DNA from: a bacterium
GTDB taxonomy: Bacteria; Pseudomonadota; Gammaproteobacteria; Burkholderiales; Thiobacteraceae
Length of the DNA stretch: 6,103 nucleotides
Assembly: GCA_027438535.1 (NCBI GenBank)
Contig: DAIAMA010000085.1
Span: 1-6,103, forward strand
Direction of reading: 5' to 3'
Shown here: in pieces, positions 1-6,005 of the stretch
How the letters are laid out: every line of letters starts with the position of its first letter
Position numbering within the stretch: position 1 is the first letter of the stretch
Translations under genes and position numbers: made by a program
Notes under the pieces: generated by a model
The model's database searches: none
What the model was told of the DNA's origin: nothing
The model's input: the letters and a program-made list of their open reading frames with translations, nothing else

Positions 1-1
1 C

Positions 2-1951
2 CGCCGCCATGACGCGATGGTGGAGCAAGCCGGCACATTGCTGAAATCGGGCAAGGCGGATGAAGCGGAAGCCATCGTGCGCACCGTGCTGGCGGAAGAT
101 CCGCACCAGGAGGCGGCGCGCAAAATCCTCAATACCGTGGAAGAAAAAGCCGCGCTGCAAAAATCGCTCGCACCCGCATTGGGCGCGGCGTTCAAGAAAC
201 CGATCACGCTGGAATTCCGCGATGCGAGTCTGCGCGCGATCTTCGAAGTCATCGCGCGCGCCACGCAAATCAACTTCATTTTCGACCACGATGTGCGCCC
301 CGACTTGAAATCGACCATCTTCGTGAAGAATACGACGATCGAGGATGCCATCAATTTGCTGCTGGTGACGAATCAGCTCGAGAAGCGCGTGCTGAACGCG
401 AATACGGTGCTGATTTACCCCAACACCCCGGCCAAGGCCAAGGATTATCAGGAGCAGGTGGTGCGCGCGTTTTATCTCGCCAACGCCGATGTGAAGCAGA
501 CGCTCAATATGATTAAAACCATGGTCAAGACGCGCGACGTGTTCATCGACGAGAAATTGAATTTGCTGGTGATGAAAGACACGCCGGACGCGATACGGCT
601 GGCCGAGAAACTGATCGCGACGCAAGACCGCGCCGAGCCGGAAGTGATGCTGGATGTCGAAGTGCTGGAAGTCAAGCGCAGCCGGCTATTGAACCTGGGC
701 ATTCAATACCCCAATACCTTTACCGCGCTCAATATCGCCAACCAGACGACGCAAAGCACCACCGGCGGCGTGGTCGTCAGCACCTCCAACCAGACGCAAA
801 ATATCGTCACGGTCGACACGCTGAAAAATCTGAGGAGTTCCAGCGTCGCGATCTCGCCCAATCTGCAACTCCATCTTCAGAAAGAAGACGGCGACGTGCA
901 AATTCTCGCCAACCCGCGCATTCGCGTGAAGAACCGCGAGAAAGCGAAAATTCATATCGGCGATAAAGTGCCGGTGATCACCACCACCAGCACCGCGAAT
1001 GTCGGCGTATCGGAATCCGTGAATTATCTGGACGTGGGCTTGAAGCTGGATGTGGAGCCGCAAGTGTATCTGGATAGCGACGTGGGCATCAAAGTCGGCC
1101 TGGAGGTTTCCAACATCGTGCGTGAAATCCGCAGCGCGAGCGGCACGCTGACCTATCAAATCGGCACGCGCAACGCCGCCACCGTGCTGCGCTTGAGGGA
1201 CGGAGAAACCGGCATTCTGGCGGGGCTGATCAATGACGAAGACCGGCGCAGCGCGAGCAAGATCCCGGGGCTGGGCGACTTGCCGTTGCTGGGCCACTTG
1301 TTTTCCAGCCATAGCGATAATGCCAGCAAGACCGAAATCGTCTTGTTGATCACCCCGCATATCATCCGCAACATCACGCGCCTGGACGCGCGCATGAGCG
1401 AGTTCTCGTCCGGCACCGATGCCGCCATCGGCGCGCCGCCGCTGACGCTAAGCCAACCGGCGCCCGCCGTTGCGCCTGTTGGTGCGCCCGCGACGCCAGC
1501 CAACGCACCAAGCCCAGGAGGAGCGCCCGCCGCCGCGCCACTCGCGCTATCGATGGTGGCACCGCCCAGCATCGCTAAAGGCCAGGAATTCAATCTGCTG
1601 GTTCAGGCCGCGGCGAACAGCGACGTGAAGTCCTTGGCCTTCGATTTCGTCTACGACCCGAAGCAAGTCGAAGTCGTGCGCGCCACCGAAGCCGCTTTCT
1701 TGAAGCAAGGCAACGCAACGACCGCGTTCACGAGTAAACTGCTCGCGGACGGCCGCCTGAATATCAGCGTCAAGCGCGACACCGGCGGCGCCCGCGGCAC
1801 GGGCGCGGTGGCCGTGCTGGTGCTGCGTGCGCTAGGAAATGCGCCGGGGCCAACGCAACTGCGCATCGAGAATGCGCAGGTGCTGGATGCGGCGGACGCG
1901 CCGCTGAGCTCGGCCCTGCCCGCCCCGGCCACCGTGACGATCACGCCCTAA
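2..1951 (+). CDS. gspD: Secretin (GspD/PilQ-type outer-membrane channel) with C-terminal cohesin-like domain, 5'-truncated by the window edge
   Basis: This is the outer-membrane secretin of a type II secretion or type IV pilus-like machine. The frame stays open to the left edge with no signal peptide visible, so the gene starts outside the window. The Met at base 17 is only an internal reference, used for numbering here. Residues 1-45 look like a TPR repeat (GKADEAEAIVRTVLAEDP). Residues about 62-137 form an STN/N0 domain (ITLEFRDASLRAIFEVIA), about 147-205 an N1-like domain, and about 207-452 the secretin core. The core includes GDKVPVITTTS at 315-325 and the family signature GLINDEDRRSASKIPGLGDLPLLG at about 403-426 (first part GLINDEDRRS). 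Only two N-domains precede the core, fewer than in classical GspD and closer to PilQ/MshL. A Pro/Ala/Gly linker (about 474-508) replaces the pilotin-binding S-domain, and a cohesin-like beta domain follows (about 509-641). The first pseudopilin starts one base after the stop, which implies one operon. The family is certain. GspD rather than MshL/PilQ naming is a judgement from the neighbouring GspG-like genes. Confidence 0.92.
   Translation, partial: RRHDAMVEQAGTLLKSGKADEAEAIVRTVLAEDPHQEAARKILNTVEEKAALQKSLAPALGAAFKKPITLEFRDASLRAIFEVIARATQINFIFDHDVRPDLKSTIFVKNTTIEDAINLLLVTNQLEKRVLNANTVLIYPNTPAKAKDYQEQVVRAFYLANADVKQTLNMIKTMVKTRDVFIDEKLNLLVMKDTPDAIRLAEKLIATQDRAEPEVMLDVEVLEVKRSRLLNLGIQYPNTFTALNIANQTTQSTTGGVVVSTSNQTQNIVTVDTLKNLRSSSVAISPNLQLHLQKEDGDVQILANPRIRVKNREKAKIHIGDKVPVITTTSTANVGVSESVNYLDVGLKLDVEPQVYLDSDVGIKVGLEVSNIVREIRSASGTLTYQIGTRNAATVLRLRDGETGILAGLINDEDRRSASKIPGLGDLPLLGHLFSSHSDNASKTEIVLLITPHIIRNITRLDARMSEFSSGTDAAIGAPPLTLSQPAPAVAPVGAPATPANAPSPGGAPAAAPLALSMVAPPSIAKGQEFNLLVQAAANSDVKSLAFDFVYDPKQVEVVRATEAAFLKQGNATTAFTSKLLADGRLNISVKRDTGGARGTGAVAVLVLRALGNAPGPTQLRIENAQVLDAADAPLSSALPAPATVTITP
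1541..1939 (+). other. Cohesin-like domain at the secretin C-terminus
   Basis: Residues 509-641 of the secretin read as a beta-rich cohesin-type module. An opening PPSIAKGQEFNLLVQA strand resembles the 'v.vG..f.v.v' start of cohesins. It is followed by VKSLAFDFVYDPKQVEVV, the 'l.f.l.yDp..l.v' core (key part AFDFVYDPKQVEVV), and later by a GTGAVAVLVLRAL strand and an RIENAQVLDAADAPL segment. Cohesins bind dockerins in cellulosomes, but cohesin folds also occur as general adhesion modules in non-cellulolytic bacteria, including at secretin C-termini. The position after the membrane barrel and a flexible linker suggests an exposed or periplasmic binding role. That location is inferred, not shown. 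Confidence 0.75.
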
Positions 1952-1952
1952 G

Positions 1953-2423
1953 ATGCGCGCGCGTGGTTTCACGCTGATTGAACTGCTGGTCACGGTGGCG
2001 ATCGTCGGCCTGCTTGCCACGATCGCGCTGCCGATGACGGAACTCACGGTGCAGCGTTCCAAAGAACAAGATTTGCGCGTGGCGCTGCGCGAAATCCGCA
2101 CCGGCATCGACGCCTATAAGAAAGCATGGGATGAGGGTCATATCCAAAAAGGTCTGGACGATTCCGGCTATCCCAAATCCTTGGACGTCTTGGTCGAAGG
2201 GGTAGAGGATTTCAAAAGCCCCAAGCGCGCTAAAATATATTTCCTGCGCCGTATTCCGCGCGACCCCTTCGCCAGGGATACCGTCAGCGCCGCCGCCGAC
2301 ACCTGGGGCAAGCGTTCCTACAAGAGCCCGCCGGACGATCCGCAAGAAGGCGATGACGTCTACGATGTCTATAGCTTGAGCCACGGTGTAGGTTTGAACG
2401 GCATACCGTATCGGGAATGGTGA
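1953..2423 (+). CDS. gspG: GspG-like pseudopilin, first of three
   Basis: This 156-residue protein is a type II secretion pseudopilin that would assemble from the inner membrane into the periplasmic pseudopilus. The leader is very short (MRARG), and prepilin peptidase would cut after Gly5, before FTLIELLVTVAIVGLL. The mature protein keeps Glu5 (residue 10), needed for subunit assembly, and residues 6-28 form the hydrophobic helix. The globular part has an RDPF motif (residues 103-106). It ends in a PPDD-acidic stretch (127-135), VYDVYSLSHG and a final NGIPYREW, the place where GspG proteins have their calcium loop, though fewer acidic ligands are visible here. The start lies one base after the secretin stop and no good Shine-Dalgarno is visible, so translation is probably coupled. 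With two GspG-like genes side by side, which is the major subunit cannot be told. The family is secure; the symbol is less so. Confidence 0.92.
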   Translation: MRARGFTLIELLVTVAIVGLLATIALPMTELTVQRSKEQDLRVALREIRTGIDAYKKAWDEGHIQKGLDDSGYPKSLDVLVEGVEDFKSPKRAKIYFLRRIPRDPFARDTVSAAADTWGKRSYKSPPDDPQEGDDVYDVYSLSHGVGLNGIPYREW

Positions 2424-2425
2424 TC

Positions 2426-2827
2426 ATGAGGCAAGTAAACCGTCGACACATTGCCCGGACAACATCCGGTTTTACCTTGATCGAGTTGCTGGTAGTGATG
2501 GCGGTGATCGCCTTGCTGGTGGCGATTGCCACGCCGCGCTATTTCAACAGCGTGGAAAAATCCAAAGAGGCGGTGCTAAAACAAGACCTGTCCACGATGC
2601 GCGATGCCATCGACAAATATTACGGCGATACGGGAAAGTATCCCGACACCCTCGACGCTTTGGTCACGAAAAAATATCTACGCAAGCTGCCGGTCGATCC
2701 GCTTACCGACAGCGCCAGCACCTGGGTCGCGGTGCCGCCGGACGACGCGGATAAAGGCGGGGTATACGATCTGCACAGCGGCGCGCCCGGCAACGGCCGC
2801 GACGGCACGCCGTATAGCAGTTGGTAA
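2426..2827 (+). CDS. gspG: GspG-like pseudopilin, second of three
   Basis: This is a type II secretion pseudopilin of 133 residues from the chosen ATG. The leader MRQVNRRHIARTTSG ends in the cleavage Gly15, followed by FTLIELLVVMAVIALLVAIA, which carries Glu5 of the mature protein at residue 20. The following segment (PRYFNSVEKSKEAVLKQDL, then YYGDTGKYPDTLDALV) is a classic GspG pattern, and LPVDPLTD matches the GspG 'DPWG' position. The C-terminus has PPDD, GGVYDLHSG and a final GRDGTPYSSW, close to the GspG calcium-loop end. An in-frame ATG at 2417 would overlap the upstream gene by seven bases. The ATG at 2426 was preferred because GGGA at 2413-2416 lies nine bases upstream of it. Of the three pseudopilins this is the most typical GspG and the best candidate for the major subunit. 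It is about half identical by eye to its neighbour in the helix and similar at the C-terminus, which suggests duplication. Confidence 0.93.
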   Translation: MRQVNRRHIARTTSGFTLIELLVVMAVIALLVAIATPRYFNSVEKSKEAVLKQDLSTMRDAIDKYYGDTGKYPDTLDALVTKKYLRKLPVDPLTDSASTWVAVPPDDADKGGVYDLHSGAPGNGRDGTPYSSW

Positions 2828-2828
2828 C

Positions 2829-2834
2829 GAGGGG
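2829..2834 (+). promoter_or_regulatory. Ribosome binding site of the third pseudopilin
   Basis: GAGGGG lies directly after the upstream stop codon and four bases before the ATG at 2839. It is the only purine-rich SD-like block near the possible starts, and it favours 2839 over the ATG at 2863, which has only a weak AAGAA upstream. Confidence 0.5.
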
Positions 2835-2838
2835 CGAA

Positions 2839-3423
2839 ATGCCTCGCCCGCAAGAAAACATCATGCGTCAGCACGGCTTCACCTATCTTGCCATTCTATT
2901 CATGATCGCGATCATGGGCGCGGTACTGGCCGCCACCGCCACGGTATGGCACACCTTGGCCCAGCGCGATAAGGAGCAAGAGCTGCTTTACGCGGGCCAC
3001 GCATTCCGGAACGCTATCGGGCTCTACTACGAACGCACGCCGGGCACCGCCAAACAATTTCCGAAAAAATTGGACGATTTGCTTGAAGATAAGCGGCAAA
3101 CGCAGCTTGCGCGCTACTTGCGCAAGCGCTACATCGATCCGATGACGCTAAGCAAAAAATGGGGGCTGGTACCCGGGCCCGGCGGGACGATAATGGGCGT
3201 ATACAGCCTATCCGAAGCGGCGCCGGTCAAGACCGGAAATTTCGAGAAAGCGGATAAAGACTTCGACGGCAAAGCCAGCTACCAGGATTGGAAGTTTGTC
3301 TATACGCCCCAGCAGCCAGCACCCGCACCTACGCCCGCCGCACCGCCACCGGGTGCCAGCGCCGCGCCGCCCGCACCGCCGGCGAATGCGCCACCGGCCA
3401 CACCGGCACCGCCAAAACCTTGA
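2839..3423 (+). CDS. Atypical pseudopilin lacking Glu5, with a Pro/Ala-rich tail
   Basis: This 194-residue protein is a pseudopilin-like subunit of the same secretion system. It has a processing site HG|FTYLAILFMIAIMGAVL at residues 12-13 and one hydrophobic helix of about 22 residues. Mature position 5 is Ala instead of Glu. Subunits without Glu5, such as GspK in canonical systems, tend to sit at the pseudopilus tip, so a tip or initiating role is a reasonable inference. The globular part (AQRDKEQELLYAGHAFRNAIGLYYERTPG, key part GLYYERTPG; then YIDPMT and GVYSLSE) matches a betaproteobacterial 'type II secretion system protein' family known to me. Residues 139-150 form a D-x-D-x-D-G-x5-D loop, followed by WKFVY. 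Residues about 158-194 are almost only Pro and Ala. The ATG at 2839 was chosen because GAGGGG (2829-2834) lies four bases upstream. The ATG at 2863 would give a five-residue leader MRQHG and is also plausible. Confidence 0.88.
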   Translation: MPRPQENIMRQHGFTYLAILFMIAIMGAVLAATATVWHTLAQRDKEQELLYAGHAFRNAIGLYYERTPGTAKQFPKKLDDLLEDKRQTQLARYLRKRYIDPMTLSKKWGLVPGPGGTIMGVYSLSEAAPVKTGNFEKADKDFDGKASYQDWKFVYTPQQPAPAPTPAAPPPGASAAPPAPPANAPPATPAPPKP

Positions 3424-3439
3424 GCCGCCCAAGGCGGCT
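3423..3439 (+). terminator. Weak hairpin behind the pseudopilin operon
   Basis: AGCCGCC and GGCGGCT form a perfect seven-base-pair stem around the loop CAA, starting on the last base of the stop codon. No run of T follows directly; only the pyrimidine-rich CTTCCTTCACTTTCT appears some bases later. It may be a weak or Rho-assisted terminator or a 3'-end stabilising hairpin for the operon transcript. Confidence 0.35.
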
Positions 3440-3529
3440 ACTCATGCTTCCTTCACTTTCTAGGATGGGAGCGGCTTAGTATTTCGCTTTAAATTGTTTC
3501 ACCTCCCTTATTATTTGCGCGCCGTTTTT

Positions 3530-3574
3530 TTGTCATCGATCCTTCAAGCGCTTGTCATGTACGTCTGGCATTTT
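3530..3574 (+). promoter_or_regulatory. Candidate Pho box (PhoB binding site) and promoter of the phosphoesterase gene
   Basis: TTGTCAT occurs at 3530-3536 and again at 3552-3558, exactly 22 bases apart, with CCTTCAA (4 of 7 matches to CTGTCAT) at the midpoint, 3541-3547. PhoB half-sites are 7-mers close to CTGTCAT repeated every 11 bases, so three phased half-sites can be read here, two of them matching 6 of 7. Ten bases after the last half-site comes CATTTT (3569-3574), the distance at which PhoB-dependent promoters carry their -10 element, though it matches TATAAT in only three positions. The same DNA could also be read as TTGTCA, 17 bases, TGTCAT for a sigma-70 promoter. Position, spacing and the phosphatase downstream agree; regulation is inferred. 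Confidence 0.5.
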
Positions 3575-3626
3575 GTTTCCCGTGCATCCCGCATGTGCAG
3601 CCTCAATTCGCGCTGCCGGGAAGCGC

Positions 3627-3659
3627 CGTTTTGCCGCATCGCTTGTAAGCGGCAAAACG
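3627..3659 (+). promoter_or_regulatory. Leader hairpin upstream of the phosphoesterase gene
   Basis: CGTTTTGCCGC (3627-3637) and GCGGCAAAACG (3649-3659) form a perfect 11-base-pair inverted repeat around an 11-base loop. It lies about 25 bases before the ribosome binding site and after the presumed promoter, so it would be in the 5' untranslated RNA. No T-run follows, so it is not a normal intrinsic terminator. It could be an mRNA-stabilising element or an operator, but its role is unknown. Confidence 0.6.
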
Positions 3660-3684
3660 CAGCCCACTGCGTATCAACAATCTC

Positions 3685-3690
3685 AAGGAG
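3685..3690 (+). promoter_or_regulatory. Ribosome binding site of the phosphoesterase gene
   Basis: AAGGAG is a near-perfect Shine-Dalgarno. Two ATGs follow in tandem at 3694 and 3697. The second, with a six-base spacer, is better placed than the first with three, so 3697 is preferred; the protein differs by one Met only. Confidence 0.8.
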
Positions 3691-3696
3691 AGCATG

Positions 3697-5496
3697 ATGA
3701 AAATCAACCGTAGCCGCGTATTATCGGCAATGGCACTAAGCATTGCGATGATCGGGCAAGGCAATAGCGTGCATGCGATGGATAGCGATCAGGATCATCG
3801 GCACCCAGGACAGGTTAAACCCCATACCCCGATCGAGCACGTGATCGTGATCATCGGCGAGAATCATACTTTCGATAATCTATTCGGCGCTTATCGCCCG
3901 CGTCACGGGCAAACCATCGATAACCTGTTGTCCAAAAAAATCATCAACGCGGATGGCACGCCCGGCCCGAATTTCGCCCTGGCGGCGCAACAGCAGGCGT
4001 CCGATCTCAACACCTACAGCATCGACCCGTCGCTGACTGGTCCGTACGCCGTGTTGCCGCAACCGCAAACGACCTATGCAACCGGCCAACCGCCCGGCGT
4101 TCCCGATGCACGCTTCCCGGCCAATCTGCCCAACGGCCCATTCCAAATCACGCGCTATGTGGCTTACGATGCGCACACCGGCGATCCGATGCATCGTTTC
4201 TTTCAAATGTGGCAACAGGCCAACAAGGGCAAGATGGATTTATTCGCCTGGGTTAATCAAACCGCCGGCATCGGCCCGCAAAACGGCGCGCCCGCGCCAA
4301 CGCCCGCTAATACTTTCCAAGGTGGAGAGGCAATGGGCTTTTACAATATGAGCAGGGGGGATGCGCCCGACTTCAAGGCCATGGCGGACGATTACGCCAT
4401 TAGCGACAACTATCATCAATTCGTGATGGGCGGTACCGGCGCGAATTTCATCGCGATCGCCAGCGCCGACGTGGCCTTCCATAATGCGAATGGCACGCCC
4501 GATGTACCGCCCGCCAACCAGATCGAAAATCCCGATCCGCAGCCCGGCACCAATAATTTCTACAAGCAGGATGGCTACCGCGGCGGCTCGTACGTGAACT
4601 GCGCCGACGCCACGCAGCCCGGCGTGGGCCCCATCATGGATTACCTCGCATCGCTGCCGGGCCACGCCTTCAACCGGGGCAATTGCGCGCCGCACACCTA
4701 TTACCTGGTAAACAACTATGGGACGGGCTATACGCCGACCGGCACGCCGAAGCCGCTGGGCGCGGATAAATTCACCTTGCCGCCCCAAACCATGCCCACC
4801 ATTGCCGAAGCCCTATCGGCCAAGGGCATTAGCTGGAAATGGTATAGCGGCGGACGCAACGACGGGGTGAGCACCACGAATGAATATTGCACGATCTGCG
4901 ATCCCTTCACCTTCTTCAAAGGCGTCATGACCACCTCGCTCAAAAACAACTTGCAAGACGTGACGCAGTTTTACCAAGATGTCACGCACGATGCGACCCT
5001 GCCGGCCGTCTCCTTCATCCGGCCGTTCGAGAGCATGGCCGGCCATCCGGCAAATGCCACCATGCCGGACTTCGAGCACTTCGTCGCGGACATCATTAAT
5101 CGCGTGAAGCAAAATAAAAAGGCCTGGGCCAAGACGGCGATCATCGTCACCACCGACGAGGGTGGCGGCTATTACGATTCCGGCTATATTCAACCCATCG
5201 ATTTCTTCGGCGACGGTACCCGGATTCCGCTCATCGTGGTCTCTCCCTACGCCAAGAAAAGCCATGTGGATCACGTCTATAACGACCACGCGTCCATTCT
5301 CAAATTCATCGAGAAAAATTGGGGCTTGAAGCCGCTCTCTCAGCGCAGCCGCGACAATCTTCCCAATCCTATCGCCAGCGACGACCAACCCTATGTGCCG
5401 CTGAACCGCCCCGCTATCGGCGACCTCATGAGCATGTTCGATTTCGGCCATGCATCCGATCGGGGAGAGCACGAAGAGGCGAAGCACGCCGACTAA
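3697..5496 (+). CDS. Exported phosphoesterase of the phospholipase C / acid phosphatase (AcpA) family
   Basis: This 599-residue enzyme should hydrolyse phosphate esters, either phospholipid head groups or phosphomonoesters, outside the cytoplasm. Residues 1-27 form a Sec-type signal peptide (MKINRSRVLSAMALSIAMI, cut after SVHA). There is no twin-arginine motif, unlike many PLC-family members. The Phosphoesterase domain (Pfam PF04185 type) opens with HVIVIIGENHTFDNLFG. Glu55-Asn56 are the expected metal ligands, and GDPMHRFF carries His166. Thr247 in VMGGTGANF sits where the nucleophilic Thr or Ser is found. His450 in GHPANATMPD, Asp487-Glu488 in TTDEGGGYYD and NDHASILKFIE (His531) complete the pattern. 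Cys302, Cys330, Cys398 and Cys401 could form two disulfides, which fits an exported protein. The C-terminus has the family's RPAIGDLMSMFDF, then a charged His/Glu-rich tail. It has its own promoter region, ribosome binding site and terminator, and a Pho-box-like site suggests induction in low phosphate. Substrate cannot be decided from sequence. Confidence 0.93.
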   Translation: MKINRSRVLSAMALSIAMIGQGNSVHAMDSDQDHRHPGQVKPHTPIEHVIVIIGENHTFDNLFGAYRPRHGQTIDNLLSKKIINADGTPGPNFALAAQQQASDLNTYSIDPSLTGPYAVLPQPQTTYATGQPPGVPDARFPANLPNGPFQITRYVAYDAHTGDPMHRFFQMWQQANKGKMDLFAWVNQTAGIGPQNGAPAPTPANTFQGGEAMGFYNMSRGDAPDFKAMADDYAISDNYHQFVMGGTGANFIAIASADVAFHNANGTPDVPPANQIENPDPQPGTNNFYKQDGYRGGSYVNCADATQPGVGPIMDYLASLPGHAFNRGNCAPHTYYLVNNYGTGYTPTGTPKPLGADKFTLPPQTMPTIAEALSAKGISWKWYSGGRNDGVSTTNEYCTICDPFTFFKGVMTTSLKNNLQDVTQFYQDVTHDATLPAVSFIRPFESMAGHPANATMPDFEHFVADIINRVKQNKKAWAKTAIIVTTDEGGGYYDSGYIQPIDFFGDGTRIPLIVVSPYAKKSHVDHVYNDHASILKFIEKNWGLKPLSQRSRDNLPNPIASDDQPYVPLNRPAIGDLMSMFDFGHASDRGEHEEAKHAD

Positions 5497-5515
5497 ATCG
5501 CAAGTGAACTAATTG

Positions 5516-5546
5516 AACGGCCCGGGGCAACCCTGGCCGTTTTTTT
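5516..5546 (+). terminator. Intrinsic terminator of the phosphoesterase gene
   Basis: AACGGCC (5516-5522) pairs with GGCCGTT (5535-5541). After one C/T mismatch, GGG pairs with CCC around a GCAA tetraloop (5527-5530), a stable GNRA loop. Seven T follow from 5540 to 5546. It begins 20 bases after the TAA stop, so the gene forms its own transcription unit at the 3' end. Confidence 0.93.
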
Positions 5547-5732
5547 GTGCGTCCGGCATGGGCGCGCTCTCGTGTGAATAAAAGTCTCACCGTCATCTGA
5601 TCACGGCGCACGCAGCGAGGCGCAACTGTAGATTGTTCTGCTTCGTTTTTTGGGAAGGCGGCTCGCCGCAAATCAAATTTTTCGGCGTTATTGAAATGCA
5701 AGACGTGCTATTTATTTGTTTTTTGCTATCCG

Positions 5733-6005
5733 TCATTGACCGAAAAGATCGGCGTGTGTGCCGGTACGCTCGAAGCGAACCGCGTTACCGTCCACGCGGT
5801 AAATCAAGACCCAATCGGGTTCGATATGCAGGTCGCGCCTTGGCTTCCATTCGCCTTTCAGCGGGTGGTCGCCAAGCTCGCGCGGGAGAGGTTGGCCGGC
5901 CAAAAGCAGGCCGATAACGCGGCGCAGCTTGCGCATATCCTTGCCGCGCTTCTCGGCCAGCTTTACGTCGCGTTTGAACTGACCGGTATAGCTCGCCGCA
6001 CGCAA
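5733..6005 (-). CDS. yafQ: YafQ-family type II toxin (mRNA interferase, RelE/ParE superfamily)
   Basis: This is the toxin of a DinJ-YafQ type pair, a small ribosome-dependent endoribonuclease that cuts mRNA during translation and is held inactive by its antitoxin. The 90 residues align over the full length with E. coli YafQ (92 residues), from SYTGQFKRDVKLAEKRGKDM through DHPLKGEW and HIEPDWVLIYR to RFERTGTHADLFG. The residues known as important in E. coli YafQ have counterparts: His47, His60, Asp64, Trp65, Arg80 and Phe88, so it should be active. The start is a TTG directly behind the antitoxin stop, because no ATG occurs before Met24 and the TTG start matches family length. No clear Shine-Dalgarno is visible, so translation likely depends on the antitoxin gene. 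It runs toward the phosphoesterase gene, and no terminator was found behind it. Confidence 0.94.
   Translation of the reverse strand: MRAASYTGQFKRDVKLAEKRGKDMRKLRRVIGLLLAGQPLPRELGDHPLKGEWKPRRDLHIEPDWVLIYRVDGNAVRFERTGTHADLFGQ

Noticed and set aside
9..19. ATG at 9 or 17 as the true start of the secretin gene
   Set aside because: The ATG at 9 is out of frame. The ATG at 17 has no SD, no signal peptide follows, and the frame is open upstream, so the gene begins outside the window.
686..1360. Long open frame on the minus strand inside the secretin gene
   Set aside because: It is antisense to a secretin with clear family motifs, its translation looks like compositional shadow coding with no recognisable domain, and it has no ribosome binding site of note.
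2821..2838. TTG at 2821 as start of the third pseudopilin
   Set aside because: It overlaps the previous gene's stop and has no SD. The ATG at 2839 has GAGGGG in front, and the leader peptide needs no extension.
3494..3697. Possible small + strand gene of 67 codons between the pseudopilins and the phosphoesterase
   Set aside because: It has no Shine-Dalgarno, contains the Pho-box-like sites and leader hairpin, shows no family resemblance, and ends inside the next gene's start region.
4813..5487. Long open frame on the minus strand inside the phosphoesterase gene
   Set aside because: The forward strand carries the catalytic motifs of a known family across the same bases. The reverse frame is a GC-rich shadow.
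5658..5669. Short GC hairpin GCGGC-TC-GCCGC between the phosphoesterase and the toxin
   Set aside because: The loop would be two bases, or the stem four pairs with a four-base loop, and no T-run follows directly on either strand. It is too weak to call a terminator for the toxin operon.
5633..5917. Open frame on the + strand overlapping the toxin
   Set aside because: Its coding evidence is poor (Arg-rich shadow translation), and the opposite strand encodes a full-length YafQ with all key residues.
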